Below the pieces are notes generated by a model, which was not told where the DNA came from, made no database searches, and was given only the letters and a program-made list of their open reading frames with translations. This document shows positions 50,111-58,031 of a DNA stretch of 64,000 nt, piece after piece. The stretch comes from Pseudomonas mandelii (lineage in GTDB: Bacteria; Pseudomonadota; Gammaproteobacteria; Pseudomonadales; Pseudomonadaceae). Where the stretch lies: the NCBI RefSeq assembly GCF_006438925.1, contig NZ_RCZA01000015.1, forward strand, positions 62,001 to 126,000, given 5' to 3'. Positions within the stretch are counted from its first letter, which is position 1. Every line of letters starts with the position of its first letter. The position numbers were made by a program, and so were the translations under genes.

Positions 50111-51193
50111 TTACTTCGGAATATCGGCCTTCATGCCTTCAACGTAGTAGTTCATCGATGCCAGCTCCGCATTGCTCGCCGTCGCGCCCGCCGCAATCTT
50201 TTCGACGCCTGCCTGATCCTTGATCGGTCCGGTGAACGGGTGGAAAGCACCGCTTTTGATGTCGGCAATGATCTGCTCTGCCTCGGCTTTCACCGGTGCT
50301 GGCACCAGATCGCTGATCGGCAACTCAACCGTACCTTCCTTCAACCCGCCCCAGTAATCCTGCGACTTCCACGTGTGGTCGAGCACGCTTTGGGTCGCCT
50401 GAATGTAGTGCGGCCCCCAGTCGTTGACGATGGACGTCAGCACCGCTTTCGGCCCGAAGTGCGCCATGTCCGAAGCGTAGCCCACGGCATACACGCCGCG
50501 GCGTTCAGCCGCCTGGATCGGCGCCGGGCTGTCGGTGTGCTGGAACACCACGTCCACCCCCTGATCGATCAACGCATTGGCGGCATCGGCTTCTTTGCCC
50601 GGATCGAACCAGGAGTTGACCCACACCACTTTGATCTCGGTGCCGGGGTTGTACTTGTTCAGGGCCAGTTGAATGGCGTTGATGTCGCGGATCACTTCCG
50701 GGATCGGGAAGGACGCGACGTAACCGATCTTCTTGGTCTTGGTCATCTTCGCCGCGAGGAATCCGCCGACGTAGCGCCCTTCATACGTGCGCGCCAGGTA
50801 AGTGCCGAGGTTCTTGTCCTGTTTGTAGCCGGTGGCGTGCTCGAAGGTCACCTTGGGAAATTGCTTGGCGACTTTCAGGGTCGGGTTCATGTAGCCGAAG
50901 GATGTGGTGAAGATCAGGTCGTACTTGTCCTTGGCCATGTTGCGGATCACCCGCTCGGCGTCGGCGCCTTCGGCGACGTTTTCCACATAGTTGGTGGTGA
51001 TCTGGTTACCGAATTTTTCGGCCAGCGCCTTGCGTCCCTGTTCATGCTGATACGTCCAGCCGTGGTCACCGATCGGACCGATGTAGACGAAGCCGACTTT
51101 CAGCGGGTCGGCGGCAGTGGCGGTCAGGCTTACGCTTAGACCGATGGCTGCGGCGACGGCGCAAAGCAGCTTCTTCAACGGACGTTTGTGCAT
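50111..51193 (-). CDS. BMP-family nucleoside-binding protein
   Basis: A 360-residue periplasmic binding protein of the BMP/PnrA (basic membrane protein) family, which delivers purine nucleosides to an ABC importer. Sec signal MHKRPLKKLLCAVAAAIGLSVSLTATA; mature start DPLKVGFVYIGPIGDHGWTYQHEQGRKAL; later YDLIFTTSFGYMNP and VDVVFQHTDSPAPIQAAERRG. No lipobox. I start it at ATG 51193 with GGAG upstream; ATG 51208 is an alternative. The permeases and ATPase for it are about 5 kb away. Confidence 0.9.
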   Translation of the reverse strand: MHKRPLKKLLCAVAAAIGLSVSLTATAADPLKVGFVYIGPIGDHGWTYQHEQGRKALAEKFGNQITTNYVENVAEGADAERVIRNMAKDKYDLIFTTSFGYMNPTLKVAKQFPKVTFEHATGYKQDKNLGTYLARTYEGRYVGGFLAAKMTKTKKIGYVASFPIPEVIRDINAIQLALNKYNPGTEIKVVWVNSWFDPGKEADAANALIDQGVDVVFQHTDSPAPIQAAERRGVYAVGYASDMAHFGPKAVLTSIVNDWGPHYIQATQSVLDHTWKSQDYWGGLKEGTVELPISDLVPAPVKAEAEQIIADIKSGAFHPFTGPIKDQAGVEKIAAGATASNAELASMNYYVEGMKADIPK

Positions 51194-51281
51194 GAATTCG
51201 AACTCCATGGTGTTGTTAGGTTGGCAAGGCCAATGCAAGTTGCTGACCAACAAGACAACAAATGCCGAAACCGCGTAACGG

Positions 51282-51348
51282 CCTTCGCGAGCAGGCTCGC
51301 TCCCACAGGAGAACGCATTCCAATGTGGGAGCGAGCCTGCTCGCGAAG
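51282..51348. repeat. Paired REP element, family B, inverse arrangement
   Basis: CCTTCGCGAGCAGGCTCGCTCCCACA, a 15-base centre, then TGTGGGAGCGAGCCTGCTCGCGAAG. It lies in the 296-base divergent space between the BMP and chaA-like genes; nothing else is recognised there. Confidence 0.9.
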
Positions 51349-51489
51349 AGGCCCTTGAGGCCGATAAAAGTGCATGACTTGGCATAGCTGCCATCCACTG
51401 GTGCGCTAAGGTGTAACGAAACGTTAGCGCCGCCCCGCAGTCACTAGCTCATCACCCTGGTTTCGCTTCACACGGCAAAAAGGCCCGCA

Positions 51490-52578
51490 ATGCTCACACT
51501 CCTCAAGCAAGAAAAGTTTCTGCTGCTGGCAGTGATTGCCGCCGTCGTCGCCTATCCGCTGGAGCACTGGATGCTGCACAGCGGCCAGCCCATCGCGTTG
51601 ACCGCCGGCCTCGTACTGATCGCCTTCATCGTCGTTGCCTCCATGCGCGTCGCCCATCACGCCGAACTGCTGGCCGAAAAAGTCGGTGACCCTTACGGCA
51701 CGATGATCCTGACCCTGGCCGCGGTGCTGGTAGAAGTGGTGATTCTGGCGATCATGATGAGCAACGAAGCCTCGCCGACCCTGGTGCGCGACACGATTTA
51801 TTCGGCGGTGATGCTCGACATCAACGGCATTCTCGGCCTGGCCGCGTTGATGGGCGGGATCAAGCACGGCGAACAGTCCTACAACGATGACTCGGCGCGC
51901 AGTTACAGCGTGATGATCCTCACCGCCATGGGCGTTTCCATGGTGGTGCCGGAGTTTATTCCCGAGGCCAACTGGAAGATTTATTCGGCGTTCACCATCG
52001 GCGCGATGATCGTGCTCTACACCCTGTTCCTGCGCATGCAGGTCGGGCCGCACAGCTATTTTTTCAGTTACAGCTACCCGGAAAAACGTCGCAAGAAAGT
52101 CCCGGAGGAGGAACCTGAACCGGTCAATCTGGTGCTGAGTATCGGCACGTTGGTGTTTGGCGTGGTGGTGATCGGCGCATTGGCCGAGGTGATGTCCAAG
52201 ACCCTCGATCTGGGCCTGGAAGGGACGGGCGCACCGCCGGTGATCACGGCGATCCTGGTGGCGGCAATCTCGGCGGCGCCGGAGATCCTGACCGCGTTGC
52301 GGGCGGCACTGGCCAACCGCATGCAGTCAGTGGTCAACATCGCCATGGGCGCATCGCTGTCGACGGTCATCCTGACGGTGCCGGTGATGGAAGCGATGGC
52401 GCTTTACACCGGCCAGCCGTTCCAGATGGCGATGACCCCGGTGCAGACCGTGATGGTCTTCCTCACCCTGATCGTCAGCGCAATCAACCTCAACGATGGC
52501 GAAACCAATGCCATCGAAGGCATGACCCACTTTGTGCTGTTTGCGACATTCATCATGCTGTCGCTGCTGGGCCTCTAA
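51490..52578 (+). CDS. ChaA-type Ca2+/H+ (cation) antiporter
   Basis: A 362-residue CaCA superfamily antiporter with 11 or so helices. The family repeats are visible as VGDPYGTMILTLAAVLVEVVILAIMM and APPVITAILVAAISAAPEILTALRAALANRMQSVVNIAMGASLS; the central cytoplasmic loop is charged (YPEKRRKKVPEEEPEP). It should extrude Ca2+ or Na+/K+ in exchange for H+. It is an isolated rightward gene in a leftward purine block. Confidence 0.9.
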   Translation: MLTLLKQEKFLLLAVIAAVVAYPLEHWMLHSGQPIALTAGLVLIAFIVVASMRVAHHAELLAEKVGDPYGTMILTLAAVLVEVVILAIMMSNEASPTLVRDTIYSAVMLDINGILGLAALMGGIKHGEQSYNDDSARSYSVMILTAMGVSMVVPEFIPEANWKIYSAFTIGAMIVLYTLFLRMQVGPHSYFFSYSYPEKRRKKVPEEEPEPVNLVLSIGTLVFGVVVIGALAEVMSKTLDLGLEGTGAPPVITAILVAAISAAPEILTALRAALANRMQSVVNIAMGASLSTVILTVPVMEAMALYTGQPFQMAMTPVQTVMVFLTLIVSAINLNDGETNAIEGMTHFVLFATFIMLSLLGL

Positions 52579-52596
52579 ACACACCACAAAACCAAT

Positions 52597-52686
52597 TGTG
52601 GGAGCGAGCCTGCTCGCGATAGCGGTGTGTCAGACACCATTGATGTCGACTGACACTCCGTCATCGCGAGCAGGCTCGCTCCCACA
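52597..52686. repeat. Paired REP element, family B
   Basis: TGTGGGAGCGAGCCTGCTCGCGATAGCGG and inverse, centre CACCATTGATGTCGACTGACACTCCGTC, between the convergent chaA-like and 8-oxoguanine deaminase genes. Confidence 0.92.
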
Positions 52687-52702
52687 GTTGATGGGTGTTG
52701 TG

Positions 52703-54061
52703 TCAGGTACCGGCAATCAACTGCCGAGCCGCCTGGCTGTGATCAGCGATCAGGCCTTTAAGATCCAGCCCTTCAACCTGCCCATCAATCACCCGCCACT
52801 TGCCCCCAACCATCACCCGATCCGCCCGATCAGCGCCGCACAGCAGCAACGCCGACACCGGATCATGACTGCCGGAGAACCGCAGCTCATCGAGCTTGAA
52901 CAGGGCCAGATCCGCCTGCTTACCCACCGCCAGCTCGCCGATATCGGTACGCCCGAGCAAACTCGCCGACCCCTTGGTCGCCCACCCCAGAACCAGTTCC
53001 GGGGTGATCTTCTCGGCGCCATATCGCAGCCGCTGAATGTAAAGCGCCTGACGGGTTTCCAGCATCATGTTCGACGCATCGTTGGACGCCGAACCATCCA
53101 CGCCCAAGCCCAGTAATGCACCCGCAGCCGTCAGGTCCAGCGTCGGGCAGATGCCGGAAGCCAGACGCATGTTCGAACTCGGGCAATGGCAAATGCCGGT
53201 GCCGGCGGCGCCGAGGCGAGCGATTTCGTCCGGGTTGAAGTGGATGCCGTGAGCCAGCCAGGTGCGCGGGCCGAGCCAGCCGACGCTGTCCAGGTAATCC
53301 ACAGTGCGCAGGCCGAAGCGTTGCAGACAGAAGTCTTCTTCGTCGAGGGTTTCGGCCAGATGGGTGTGCAGGCGCACGTCGAGTTTGTTCGCCAGTTCGG
53401 CGCTGGCGGACATGATTTCCGGGGTCACCGAGAACGGCGAGCACGGCGCCAGGGCGATCTGGATTTGCGCACCGTCGCCACGCTCGTGGTACTCGGCGAT
53501 CAAGCGTTGGCTGTCGGCGAGGATCACTTCGCCTTCCTGCACGGTCTGTTGCGGCGGCAGGCCGCCGTCCTTCTCGCCGAGGCTCATGGAGCCGCGCGTC
53601 AACATAGCGCGCATGCCCAGTTCGCGGACGCTCTCGACTTGCACGTCGATCGCATTTTCCAGGCCTTGCGGAAACAGGTAATGGTGATCGGCCGCGGTGG
53701 TGCAGCCGGACAGCAGCAACTCGGCCAATGCGACTTTGCTGGCGAGGGCGAGTTTTTCGGGTGTGAGGCGTGCCCAGACCGGGTAGAGGGTTTTCAGCCA
53801 CGGGAACAACGGCTGATTGACCACCGGCGCCCAGGCGCGGGTCAGGGTTTGATAGAAGTGGTGATGGGTGTTGATCAGTCCCGGCAGGATCACATGCTCG
53901 CGGGCATCGAACACTTGTCCACAGGGCGCGGACGGTTGCTGGCCGGCGGCGAGCACTTCGACGATCAAACCGTCTTGCAGCACCAGGCCGCCACGGGCAT
54001 CGAGGCCATTGGCAGTGAAGATCGCGAGGGGGTTTTTTAACCAGGTACGGGTCGCAGGCAT
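52703..54061 (-). CDS. 8-oxoguanine deaminase (guanine/purine amidohydrolase)
   Basis: A 452-residue amidohydrolase of the TRZ/ATZ-like branch. Zn ligands: HVILPGLINTHHHFYQTLTRAW, LHTHLAETLDEE, WLAHGIHF and GVDGSASND. The closest functional comparison I can recall is P. aeruginosa Pa0142, shown to be an 8-oxoguanine deaminase; guanine deaminase is the alternative. The nearby nucleoside importer and adenosine deaminase support a purine substrate. A deaminated product would enter the urate/xanthine route. Confidence 0.87.
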   Translation of the reverse strand: MPATRTWLKNPLAIFTANGLDARGGLVLQDGLIVEVLAAGQQPSAPCGQVFDAREHVILPGLINTHHHFYQTLTRAWAPVVNQPLFPWLKTLYPVWARLTPEKLALASKVALAELLLSGCTTAADHHYLFPQGLENAIDVQVESVRELGMRAMLTRGSMSLGEKDGGLPPQQTVQEGEVILADSQRLIAEYHERGDGAQIQIALAPCSPFSVTPEIMSASAELANKLDVRLHTHLAETLDEEDFCLQRFGLRTVDYLDSVGWLGPRTWLAHGIHFNPDEIARLGAAGTGICHCPSSNMRLASGICPTLDLTAAGALLGLGVDGSASNDASNMMLETRQALYIQRLRYGAEKITPELVLGWATKGSASLLGRTDIGELAVGKQADLALFKLDELRFSGSHDPVSALLLCGADRADRVMVGGKWRVIDGQVEGLDLKGLIADHSQAARQLIAGT

Positions 54062-54230
54062 GTTGGCCGGCTCCTCTGAAAGTGGGGTTCAGGTTAGCCA
54101 GCTCAGTGATTACCCTGTCTGCTGATCCAGGGTCGCCGCGGGGACGAGGTGCGGAGTTTCGAACAAAACCGCTCGGCGGGCAAGCCCGGCCCGACCAGAT
54201 GATGCAAAACCCCGATGTGGAATGAGTCCC

Positions 54231-54320
54231 TGTGGGAGCGAGCCTGCTCGCGAAAGCGGTGTGTCAGCCAACAACAATGTTGAATGTACTACCGCCTTCG
54301 CGAGCAGGCTCGCTCCCACA
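54231..54320. repeat. Paired REP element, family B
   Basis: TGTGGGAGCGAGCCTGCTCGCGAAAGCGGTG and inverse, centre CAGCCAACAACAATGTTGAATGTACTACC. It ends 15 bases before the SDR stop, in the 274-base gap after the deaminase start. Confidence 0.92.
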
Positions 54321-54335
54321 GGAGGGCGGCGGTGT

Positions 54336-55022
54336 TTACCAGGGAATGGTTTCGCCTCTGTAGTTCACGAAGTGATGCCCGCCCTTGCCGGTATATGCAT
54401 TCACCTGATCGACCAACCCACGCGTACTGGTGTCCACATCGATGTCGGCGCCTTCACCGCCCATATCGGTCTTCACCCAACCCGGATGCAGCGACAGCAC
54501 GGTGAGTTTCTGCTCGCCCAACTGAGTGACGAAGCTGTTGGTCATCGAGTTCAGCGCGGCTTTGCTGGCCTTGTACAACGCCAGCTCCGGCGCATCCGGC
54601 ATGGTCACGCTACCGAGCACCGAACTCATGAACGCCAGCACGCCGGTATCCGGACGAATCTGCCCGACAAAACGCTGGGCCAGATTGATCGGTGCCACCG
54701 CATTGGTGAAGAACAGTTGGCCAACTTCGGCCAGGGTCGCGCCGCCCGGCGTTTGAACTTCCGGGCCTTTGACCCCGGCATTCACGAACAGCAGGTCAAA
54801 CACTTCCCCCTTGAGTTGTTGGCTGAGGGCGATGACCGCCTGCTGATCGTCCATGTCGAGTTTTTCGATCCGCACCTTGCCCAAGGCCTGCAAGGCTTCG
54901 GCGTTCTGCGGGTTGCGCACGGTGGCGGTGACCTGCCAGCCGTCAGCCAACAGGGTTTTCACCAGACCGAGGCCCAGGCCCCGGGAGGCGCCGATGATGA
55001 GTGCGGTTTTTGCCGTAGACAT
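54336..55022 (-). CDS. Short-chain dehydrogenase/reductase
   Basis: A 228-residue classical SDR. Nucleotide motif IIGASRGLGLGLVKTLL, VNAGV, catalytic Tyr/Lys in LYKASKAALNSM and product-side LHPGWVKTDMGG. The substrate is unknown. It is 25 bases downstream of a MerR regulator on the same strand, so the pair is probably co-transcribed and SDR expression follows MerR. Confidence 0.9.
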   Translation of the reverse strand: MSTAKTALIIGASRGLGLGLVKTLLADGWQVTATVRNPQNAEALQALGKVRIEKLDMDDQQAVIALSQQLKGEVFDLLFVNAGVKGPEVQTPGGATLAEVGQLFFTNAVAPINLAQRFVGQIRPDTGVLAFMSSVLGSVTMPDAPELALYKASKAALNSMTNSFVTQLGEQKLTVLSLHPGWVKTDMGGEGADIDVDTSTRGLVDQVNAYTGKGGHHFVNYRGETIPW

Positions 55023-55047
55023 AAGTGGCTTCCTTGATAAATGAGGA

Positions 55048-55401
55048 TCACGGATTCAATGGACAACGTTGACCGAGCCGTTGCTGCAACTCCTGACGCA
55101 GCGCGCCGAGTTCGTCGATTCGGGTTTCGATCAGTTTGAGTTTGTCTTGCAGCAATTGCGTGACGGCGCTGTCCGGGTCGGGCGATTGCCATAACGCGGC
55201 GACGCTGTTGCCGATCTCGCCGAGGGTAAAGCCCAGACGTTGCGCGGTCTTGATGTACAGCACCAGTTGCACCATGTCCGCCGGATAGTCGCGATAACCG
55301 TTGGCGCTGCGTTGCGCTGCAATCAACCCGCGCTGCTCGTAGAAGCGCAGCGTGTCGCGGCTGACGGCGCTGGCCTGGGCTAATTCACCGATGCGCATCA
55401 T
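55048..55401 (-). CDS. MerR-family regulator
   Basis: A 117-residue MerR-type regulator: MRIGELAQASAVSRDTLRFYEQRGLI helix-turn-helix, ANGYRDYPADMVQLVLYIKTAQRLGFTLGEIGN wing and dimerisation helix. The C-terminus ends LGQRCPLNP with a single Cys, so it is not an obvious metal sensor. Two adjacent ATGs (55401, 55398) are possible starts. A matching MerR-type operator lies just upstream in the divergent spacer. Confidence 0.88.
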   Translation of the reverse strand: MMRIGELAQASAVSRDTLRFYEQRGLIAAQRSANGYRDYPADMVQLVLYIKTAQRLGFTLGEIGNSVAALWQSPDPDSAVTQLLQDKLKLIETRIDELGALRQELQQRLGQRCPLNP

Positions 55402-55417
55402 GACGTCTCAAGAGGGC

Positions 55418-55448
55418 TTGACCCTGGAGCATACTCCAGGCTTTAGCC
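55418..55448 (+). promoter_or_regulatory. MerR-type operator/promoter
   Basis: TTGACC (-35, 55418-55423), a 19-base spacer containing the perfect dyad CCTGGAG-CATA-CTCCAGG (55423-55440), then TTAGCC as a possible -10. It lies 17 bases from the MerR gene start and faces the rightward membrane-protein gene at 55481. The overlong spacer with dyad is typical of MerR activation. Confidence 0.7.
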
Positions 55449-55480
55449 TTGTTGCTCCCTGATTTTCTGGAGCAAGACGG

Positions 55481-55927
55481 ATGTGGACTTCAACGCAATA
55501 TCGCCGGTTGGTGAAGGGTAGCGCCTGGTATGACTTGATCGTGACGGCAGCGTTTGTCACGCCGTGGAGTTTTGCGGCGTTGCATGACGTTTTGTTGAGT
55601 GTGAGTCAGGCGTTCAACTTGCCTGGCGAGTTGCCGCCGTTTGAGCCGATGCACATGCTGATGGCCAATCTGTTGGGGTCGATTGTCTGCGTGTGGGCGG
55701 TGCTGCGGATTCGGGATCCGCAGCAGGTTTATGGACGGTATGACGCGGTGGGCAGATTCCTGTTTGCGGCTTGGCAGCTGTATGCCTTGGCCCACGGGGC
55801 GAGTTCGTTATTGGTGGTTTTTTTGGTCTTTGAATTGGCATGGGGCGTTGTTCAGGTGTTGCCAGTGCGGACGCCTTCGCGAGCAGGCTCGCTCCCACAG
55901 GGGATCCGTGTCGGCCCGCAATCCTGA
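55481..55927 (+). CDS. Membrane protein with REP-encoded C-terminus
   Basis: A 148-residue protein with about four hydrophobic segments (WYDLIVTAAFVTPWSFAALHDVLL, MHMLMANLLGSIVCVWAVLRI, AVGRFLFAAWQLYALAHG, SLLVVFLVFELAWGVVQVL). It is of unknown function. The last 18 residues (after LPVR: TPSRAGSLPQGIRVGPQS) are translated from a family-B REP unit, so the natural end was probably near residue 130. A MerR-type promoter precedes it. Confidence 0.72.
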   Translation: MWTSTQYRRLVKGSAWYDLIVTAAFVTPWSFAALHDVLLSVSQAFNLPGELPPFEPMHMLMANLLGSIVCVWAVLRIRDPQQVYGRYDAVGRFLFAAWQLYALAHGASSLLVVFLVFELAWGVVQVLPVRTPSRAGSLPQGIRVGPQS

Positions 55928-55970
55928 GTTAAACCCGGACTACTGTGGGAGCGAGCCTGCTCGCGAAGAG
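55872..55970. repeat. Paired REP element, family B, overlapping a gene end
   Basis: CGCCTTCGCGAGCAGGCTCGCTCCCACA, a 44-base centre, then TGTGGGAGCGAGCCTGCTCGCGAAGAG. The left unit lies inside the reading frame of the membrane protein at 55481; the right unit is 17 bases from the permease stop. Confidence 0.9.
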
Positions 55971-55987
55971 GCCGGTGCAGACAACCA

Positions 55988-56914
55988 CTAATGCCCAGCC
56001 TGCCAAGGCTGCCCCAACGACACCGGCGCATACAACCGCGTACGCACCGCATCTCGCGACAGCAGCACCAACACCACAATGGTCGCGACATACGGCAGCA
56101 TCGCCAGCAGACTCGACGGAATCGCCAGGCCCAATCCCTGCGCCACCAGGTGCAGGATGCTGGCGAGCCCGAACAGATACGCCCCCAGCAGCAATCGCCA
56201 CACCCGCCAACTGGCAAACACCACCAGTGCCAGGGCAATCCAGCCCCGGCCGGCGCTCATGTTTTCCGCCCACATCGGCGTGTAAGCCAGAGACAGATAC
56301 GCCCCGGCCAATCCAGCCATCGCCCCACCAAACAGCACCGCCAACGTGCGCACGCCCAATACCGGTAAGCCCATGGCGCTGGCCGCATCCGGATTTTCCC
56401 CGACCGCCTGAATGATCAGCCCGACGCGACTTTTCACAATCACCCACGCCACCAGCGCAAACAACGCGAACGACACATACACCAGCAGATCCTGCGCAAA
56501 CAGCATCCGCCCGATCAGCGGGATTTCACTCAAATAAGGAATCGCCACCGGCTCGAAACCTGCGAGCGGTTTACCGACCCACGCCGCGCCGACAAAGGTC
56601 GACAGGCCCACACCGAAGATCGTCAGCGCCAACCCGGTGGCCACCTGATTGGCGTTGAACACCAGCGCCACCAGCGCAAATAACGACGACAACAGCATCC
56701 CGGCAAGCATCGCCAGCAACACACCGAGCCACAGGTTGCCGCTGTTCAGGGCGACGATAAAACCGATCACCGCGCCAAACAGCATCATGCCTTCCTGACC
56801 CAGGTTGAGGACGCCGCTCTTCTCGCAGATCAGTTCGCCCAGCGCCACCAACAGCAGCGGCGTACCGCAACGGACCATGGCGTAGAAAATATTGCTCAGC
56901 AGATCGATATCCAT
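55988..56914 (-). CDS. Nucleoside ABC importer, second permease
   Basis: A 308-residue BPD_transp_2 permease (as in sugar and nucleoside importers such as NupQ/BmpC partners), with about 8-9 helices: IFYAMVRCGTPLLLVALGELICEKSGVLNLGQEGMMLFGAVIGF and NPDAASAMGLPV, the conserved cytoplasmic loop. ATG 56914 overlaps the upstream permease stop by one base (TGATG). Third and last gene of the ATPase-permease-permease unit. Confidence 0.92.
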   Translation of the reverse strand: MDIDLLSNIFYAMVRCGTPLLLVALGELICEKSGVLNLGQEGMMLFGAVIGFIVALNSGNLWLGVLLAMLAGMLLSSLFALVALVFNANQVATGLALTIFGVGLSTFVGAAWVGKPLAGFEPVAIPYLSEIPLIGRMLFAQDLLVYVSFALFALVAWVIVKSRVGLIIQAVGENPDAASAMGLPVLGVRTLAVLFGGAMAGLAGAYLSLAYTPMWAENMSAGRGWIALALVVFASWRVWRLLLGAYLFGLASILHLVAQGLGLAIPSSLLAMLPYVATIVVLVLLSRDAVRTRLYAPVSLGQPWQAGH

Positions 56915-58020
56915 CACAGCGCTCCTGCGTGTACGGCGGTGACTGGCGCACGGCGGACCCAGCGCAAGTTCAAACGTGGTCGGTAGAGAATCAGCACGTC
57001 ACTGGCCAGCAGGAAAAACAGCATCATTCCCTGGAACAATTGGGTGATTGCTTGCGGCAGATTCAGGCTCATCTGCGCGCTCTCGCCGCCGATGTACAGC
57101 AGCGCCATCAGCAGGCTGGAAAACAGGATGCCGATGGGATTGAGCCGGCCGAGAAACGCCACGGTGATCGCGGCATAGCCATAACCAGGCGAGACTTGCG
57201 GCACCAATTGGCCGATCGGCCCAGTGACTTCACACACCCCGGCCAGCCCCGCCAGCCCTCCGCTGATCAATAGCGCCAGCCAGATCAGCCGCTTCTCGCG
57301 AAAGCCGACGAACCCCGCTGCGCGCTTGTCCAGCCCGAGTACTTTGATCTGGAACCCGATAAAGCTTTTCTGCAGCAACACCCACACCGCCACCAACGCG
57401 AGCAAGGCGAAATACACGCCCACGTGAACCCGACCATCCTCCATCAGCAGCGGCAAACGGCTGGCATCACCGAACATCGCCGACTCCGGAAAGTTGAACC
57501 CCGCCGGATCCTTCAGCGGCCCATGCACACAGAACAGCAACAGGTTCAGGGCGATGTAATTGAGCATGATGCTGGTGAGGATTTCGTTGGCATTGAAACG
57601 TGTGCGCAACCACGCCGTCAGCCCGGCCCATGCGGCACCGGCCAAGGTGCCGGTGAGCAGGATCAGCACCAGCGCCCAGCGACTTTGCATGCCGATAATG
57701 TTCACCGCCAGCGCACTGCCGGCCAGCGCGCCAAGCAGCAACTGGCCCTCGGCGCCGATGTTCCAGATTCGTGCTTGGTACGCCACCGCCAGCCCCAAGG
57801 CGCAGAGCAAAATCGGTAGCGCTTTGACCAGCAACTCGGAGACGCCATACAGGTCGCTGACCGGCGCGATCAGCAAGGTGTGGAGCGTGAGCAGCGGATC
57901 ATGCCCCAGCGCGATAAACAGCAGCGAGCCACAGCCCAACGTCAGGATCGCCGCCAGCAATGGCGAGCACCACAGCATCAGGCGCGATTGCTGGCCACGG
58001 GGTTCGAGAGAAAGCAGCAT
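56914..58020 (-). CDS. Nucleoside ABC importer, first permease
   Basis: A 368-residue BPD_transp_2 permease: PILLCALGLAVAYQARIWNIGAEGQLLLGALAGSALAVNI, TRFNANEILTSIMLNYIALNLLLF and the coupling loop QIKVLGLDKRAAGFVGF. ATG 58020 has CGGAG upstream, 11 bases after the ATPase stop. The pattern of a longer and a shorter permease is usual for BMP-type purine importers. Confidence 0.92.
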   Translation of the reverse strand: MLLSLEPRGQQSRLMLWCSPLLAAILTLGCGSLLFIALGHDPLLTLHTLLIAPVSDLYGVSELLVKALPILLCALGLAVAYQARIWNIGAEGQLLLGALAGSALAVNIIGMQSRWALVLILLTGTLAGAAWAGLTAWLRTRFNANEILTSIMLNYIALNLLLFCVHGPLKDPAGFNFPESAMFGDASRLPLLMEDGRVHVGVYFALLALVAVWVLLQKSFIGFQIKVLGLDKRAAGFVGFREKRLIWLALLISGGLAGLAGVCEVTGPIGQLVPQVSPGYGYAAITVAFLGRLNPIGILFSSLLMALLYIGGESAQMSLNLPQAITQLFQGMMLFFLLASDVLILYRPRLNLRWVRRAPVTAVHAGAL

Positions 58021-58031
58021 GTGAAACTCCG

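Noticed and set aside
49996..55970. Closely spaced repeats as a possible CRISPR array
   Set aside because: The units are inverted pairs in separate intergenic spaces with genes between, matching REP elements. There are no regular spacers and no cas genes.
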